DNA from: Myxococcales bacterium | GTDB taxonomy: Bacteria; Myxococcota_A; UBA9160; SMWR01 | DNA length: 35,538 nt | Assembly (NCBI GenBank): GCA_022572485.1 | Contig: JACZVU010000007.1 | Location: forward strand, 1 to 35,538 | Direction of reading: 5' to 3' | Shown: piece by piece, positions 33,756-35,538 of the stretch | Position numbering within the stretch: the stretch's first letter is position 1 | Layout of the letters: each line of letters starts with the position of its first letter | Position numbers and translations under genes: made by a program | Notes under the pieces: generated by a model | The model's database searches: none | Told to the model about the DNA's origin: nothing | Seen by the model: the letters and a program-made list of their open reading frames with translations, nothing else

Positions 33756-34208
33756 CTAGATTGCGGCTTTGCTCGGTTTGCAGGGTGTCGAGTGGAGGTT
33801 GACACCGAGCTCGTCGCCGGTCGAAATCTCGACCCGGACGTGTACGGTTTTCCAGCCCGCATCGGCCTCGTCGAGCGCGATCTCGACGACCCGTCCATCC
33901 ATCCCAATGATCGCTTTGACGTAGGCGGCGCGGGTGCTCTTTTTCGTCTTGTCTTTGTTGGCCGTTGCGCTGTTGCGAGCCTTCACAGATGCCGCGACGA
34001 CCTCCGCTTCAGCTGCGTCACCGTCATTGCCCATCAGCATGATGGACACGGTGTCACCGATTGCGATCTCACAGAAGGACGACTCGAACTCGATGATTGA
34101 ACCATCGGAGAGTTCCTTGAGCGAAATTGCCGTCTCTTTGAAGGCCGTCGCTGGAAGCGCCAATCCACAACAGAGCAGTGGCATTGCAAGGTTTTTCAGT
34201 TTGAACAC
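33756..34208 (-). CDS. Small secreted protein of unknown function
   Basis: A 150-aa protein with a signal peptide (residues 1-21, cleavage after PATA). The mature ~130 residues have alternating beta-like segments (SIIEFESSFCEIAIGDTVSI, AAYVKAIIGMDGRVVEIALD, TVHVRVEISTGDELGVNLH) around a Lys/Ala-rich centre, with two Cys that could pair. I recognise no family. The GTG start at 34208 is supported by AAAGGAAA about 6 nt upstream and by the signal peptide; the long upstream open frame is not coding-like. The gene ends in a clear terminator and is divergent from the cobalamin riboswitch, so it is a single-gene unit, probably periplasmic. Confidence 0.7.
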   Translation of the reverse strand: MFKLKNLAMPLLCCGLALPATAFKETAISLKELSDGSIIEFESSFCEIAIGDTVSIMLMGNDGDAAEAEVVAASVKARNSATANKDKTKKSTRAAYVKAIIGMDGRVVEIALDEADAGWKTVHVRVEISTGDELGVNLHSTPCKPSKAAI

Positions 34209-34441
34209 GTAGATTTCCTTTCTTGTGGGTCCGCGCCGCCTTGCTCCGCATGGCGCGATCTGGCTGTGTCTGTCGTTGGCAATAGATAGGGGTTGTCGAC
34301 GGGGCCGGCTGTGACCCGGGGCACCGCATCTCGTGCGCAACTTTCCTGTAGCGATCAGTCCATCGGATCGGGGATTTCCCGGGGCCGCGGCTCGGTGTTC
34401 GGCCGCGAAGGGGGATCGGATACTCCGAATACGGCCCGAGT

Positions 34442-34470
34442 TTGTCATCTCGGTTGACTTTGTGTATCTA
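34442..34470 (+). promoter_or_regulatory. Promoter of the riboswitch-btuB transcript
   Basis: TTGTCA (34442-34447), a 17-bp spacer and TATCTA (34465-34470). The expected transcription start, about 34476, coincides with the first base pairs of the riboswitch P1 stem. The 34209-34441 divergent spacer holds no gene. Confidence 0.65.
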
Positions 34471-34474
34471 GCGC

Positions 34475-34700
34475 CGGTAGTGCAGAGGGTGCTCCGGTCC
34501 AGACCGTGGGCCGGGTGAAAAGGGAAGTGAGGTGCGGAGAGGGGTTCTCTCCAATTCCTCCGCGGGCGCGCCGCCGTAATGGGTTGGTCCCACGTCCTGG
34601 GACCGTCGATCGAAACGAGAGCCACTGTTCGATCTGCAATGGGTCGGGTGGGAAGGCAATCGGTCGAGCAACCCTGAGCCGGAAGACCTGCCAACTGCCG
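34475..34700 (+). promoter_or_regulatory. Cobalamin (adenosylcobalamin) riboswitch
   Basis: The conserved elements of the B12 aptamer appear in order: GGTGCTCC (34488-34495), AGGGAA then GGTG (34521-34534), CGCGCCGCCGTAAT near 34566-34579, GCCACTG (34621-34627), GGGAAGGC (34650-34657) and the B12 box GAGCCGGAAGACCTGCC (34676-34692). The closing P1 stem is CGGTAGT (34475-34481) with ACTGCCG (34694-34700), one G-U pair. Cobalamin binding would lower expression of the downstream receptor. Confidence 0.93.
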
Positions 34701-34778
34701 AAGAGATGTGCCCTCGCAGTCGGGGTGCTCGGGTCGGAACGCATTGGCGTTCTTGGATCGCAATCCTCCGCCACGAAA

Positions 34779-34840
34779 CCTCCTGACGAACGCGAAGGCC
34801 GGTGTTCGTGTATGCCCTGCGCGAAACGGGGCGAAGGAGG
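34779..34840 (+). promoter_or_regulatory. Riboswitch expression platform: anti-SD and SD
   Basis: CCTCCT at 34779-34784 is a perfect complement of the Shine-Dalgarno AGGAGG at 34835-34840, which lies 7 nt before the GTG start. A second CCTCC at 34765-34769 could compete. This suggests control of translation initiation rather than transcription termination; there is no T-run in the leader. Confidence 0.55.
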
Positions 34841-34847
34841 CTCAGCT

Positions 34848-35538
34848 GTGTCGCTGTCGGATCGATTGGCTTCGCGCGTCGCCGCGAAGCGCGCTGTCTT
34901 GCTCGCGGTCTTCTGCTGCAGTTCGTTGCTGTGTGTCTCAGCTGCCGTAAATGCCTCTGCTGCTGAGCCTGCTGCGGAGCCTGCTGCTGAGCCTGCTGCT
35001 GAGCCTGCTGCGGAGCCTGCGGACGAGCCTACTGCCGAATCTGCGGACGACGACCGCATGAACGAGGATCCCGCTGCCCATCAGCTGGGCGATGTCGTCG
35101 TTACCGCCACGCGTACCGAAACACCCGCCGCGCAGGTCGCGAGTTCGGTGACCGTCGTGACTTCCGAAGAGATCGAGCGCCGCCAGTTGCGCCTGGTGAC
35201 GGACGTGCTGCGGCGCGTTCCCGGGGTTGATGTGCGGCGCAACGGCGGCCCGGGAACCATTACGTCCATCTTCATTCGAGGCGGCAATTCCGATCACGTG
35301 CTGGTGCTTCTGGACGGCGTCGAGCTCAACGACCCCGCGAGCCCGAACCGCGCACCGCGTCTCGACGGCCTGACCACCGAAGACATCGATCGGATCGAGG
35401 TGGTTCGCGGACCGCAGAGCGTGCTCTACGGCGGAGACGCGATGAGCGGCGTGATCCAGATTTTCACCAAGCGCGGCAGCGGGAAGCCCAAGGTGGTGGG
35501 TTCCGGTGAAGGGGGGGCGTACTCCACCGCGCGGGGGG
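34848..35538 (+). CDS. btuB: BtuB-type TonB-dependent cobalamin receptor (partial, 3' end outside window)
   Basis: First ~230 codons of a TonB-dependent outer-membrane transporter, open to the window end. The GTG at 34848 follows AAGGAGG at optimal distance; an in-frame ATG at 34812 is less likely. The signal peptide (VLLAVFCCSSLLCVSAAV region) is followed by five AAEP repeats and two degenerate units, then the TonB box GDVVVTATRTE. The plug domain has LRRVPGVDVRRNGGPGTITS, IFIRGGNSDHVLVLLDGVEL and EVVRGPQSVLYGGDAMSGVI. With the riboswitch in the leader, cobalamin or another corrinoid is the probable cargo. It would need TonB/ExbBD and an inner-membrane BtuCDF system, not seen here. Confidence 0.88.
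   Translation, partial: MSLSDRLASRVAAKRAVLLAVFCCSSLLCVSAAVNASAAEPAAEPAAEPAAEPAAEPADEPTAESADDDRMNEDPAAHQLGDVVVTATRTETPAAQVASSVTVVTSEEIERRQLRLVTDVLRRVPGVDVRRNGGPGTITSIFIRGGNSDHVLVLLDGVELNDPASPNRAPRLDGLTTEDIDRIEVVRGPQSVLYGGDAMSGVIQIFTKRGSGKPKVVGSGEGGAYSTARG
34959..35042 (+). repeat. 12-bp tandem repeat in btuB linker
   Basis: Five units of the form GCTGCTGAGCCT encode AAEP (34959-35018), followed by the degenerate units ADEP and TAES. The array separates the signal peptide from the TonB box. Confidence 0.85.

Overview
The window is high-GC DNA from a Gram-negative bacterium with an outer membrane: it has three TonB-dependent receptors, an outer-membrane-type lipoprotein and PEP-CTERM surface proteins. 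The mix of FG-GAP/VCBS proteins, an ASPIC/UnbV domain, a CaiB/BaiF CoA-transferase, a thiolase and a membrane-bound spermidine-synthase-like protein resembles uncultivated deltaproteobacterial lineages (Myxococcota, Binatota or relatives). This placement is inferred from gene content and is not proven. I see no rRNA, tRNA, CRISPR array, transposase or phage gene.

Layout. 1-211: AT-rich end with a probable terminator. 212-2178 (-): miaE followed by a family 2 glycosyltransferase. 2227-3255 (+): alpha/beta-hydrolase esterase. 3256-3956: about 700 bp without a convincing gene. 3957-6917 (+): two tandem, recently duplicated PEP-CTERM proteins, each followed by a nearly identical terminator. 7078-8466 (+): sulfatase-fold hydrolase with Thr at the nucleophile position. 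8471-11527 (-): large TonB-dependent receptor.

11814-22296 (+): five closely spaced genes that look like one operon. They encode an anchored helical-repeat protein, a polytopic membrane spermidine-synthase-like protein, a TPR lipoprotein, a secreted beta-helix/CxxCH/FG-GAP protein and a TonB-dependent receptor. This set spans inner membrane, periplasm and outer membrane, and it is my best candidate for an undescribed envelope system. 22381-23682 (-): GT1 glycosyltransferase without the usual catalytic His. 23898-24632 (+): orphan seven-helix membrane protein. 24650-25939 (-): CaiB/BaiF CoA-transferase. 26278-29769 (-): secreted subtilisin fused to FG-GAP repeats and an ASPIC/UnbV domain. 29971-31167 (+): thiolase. 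31203-33152 (+): RecQ helicase, followed by the last ~40 codons of a PhzF-like gene, which is probably a remnant. 33756-34208 (-): small secreted protein with a clear terminator.

34442 to the end (+): a promoter, a cobalamin riboswitch and the start of a BtuB-type TonB-dependent receptor that runs off the window. This is the best-defined regulatory unit here: the aptamer, a candidate anti-Shine-Dalgarno and the Shine-Dalgarno are all visible.
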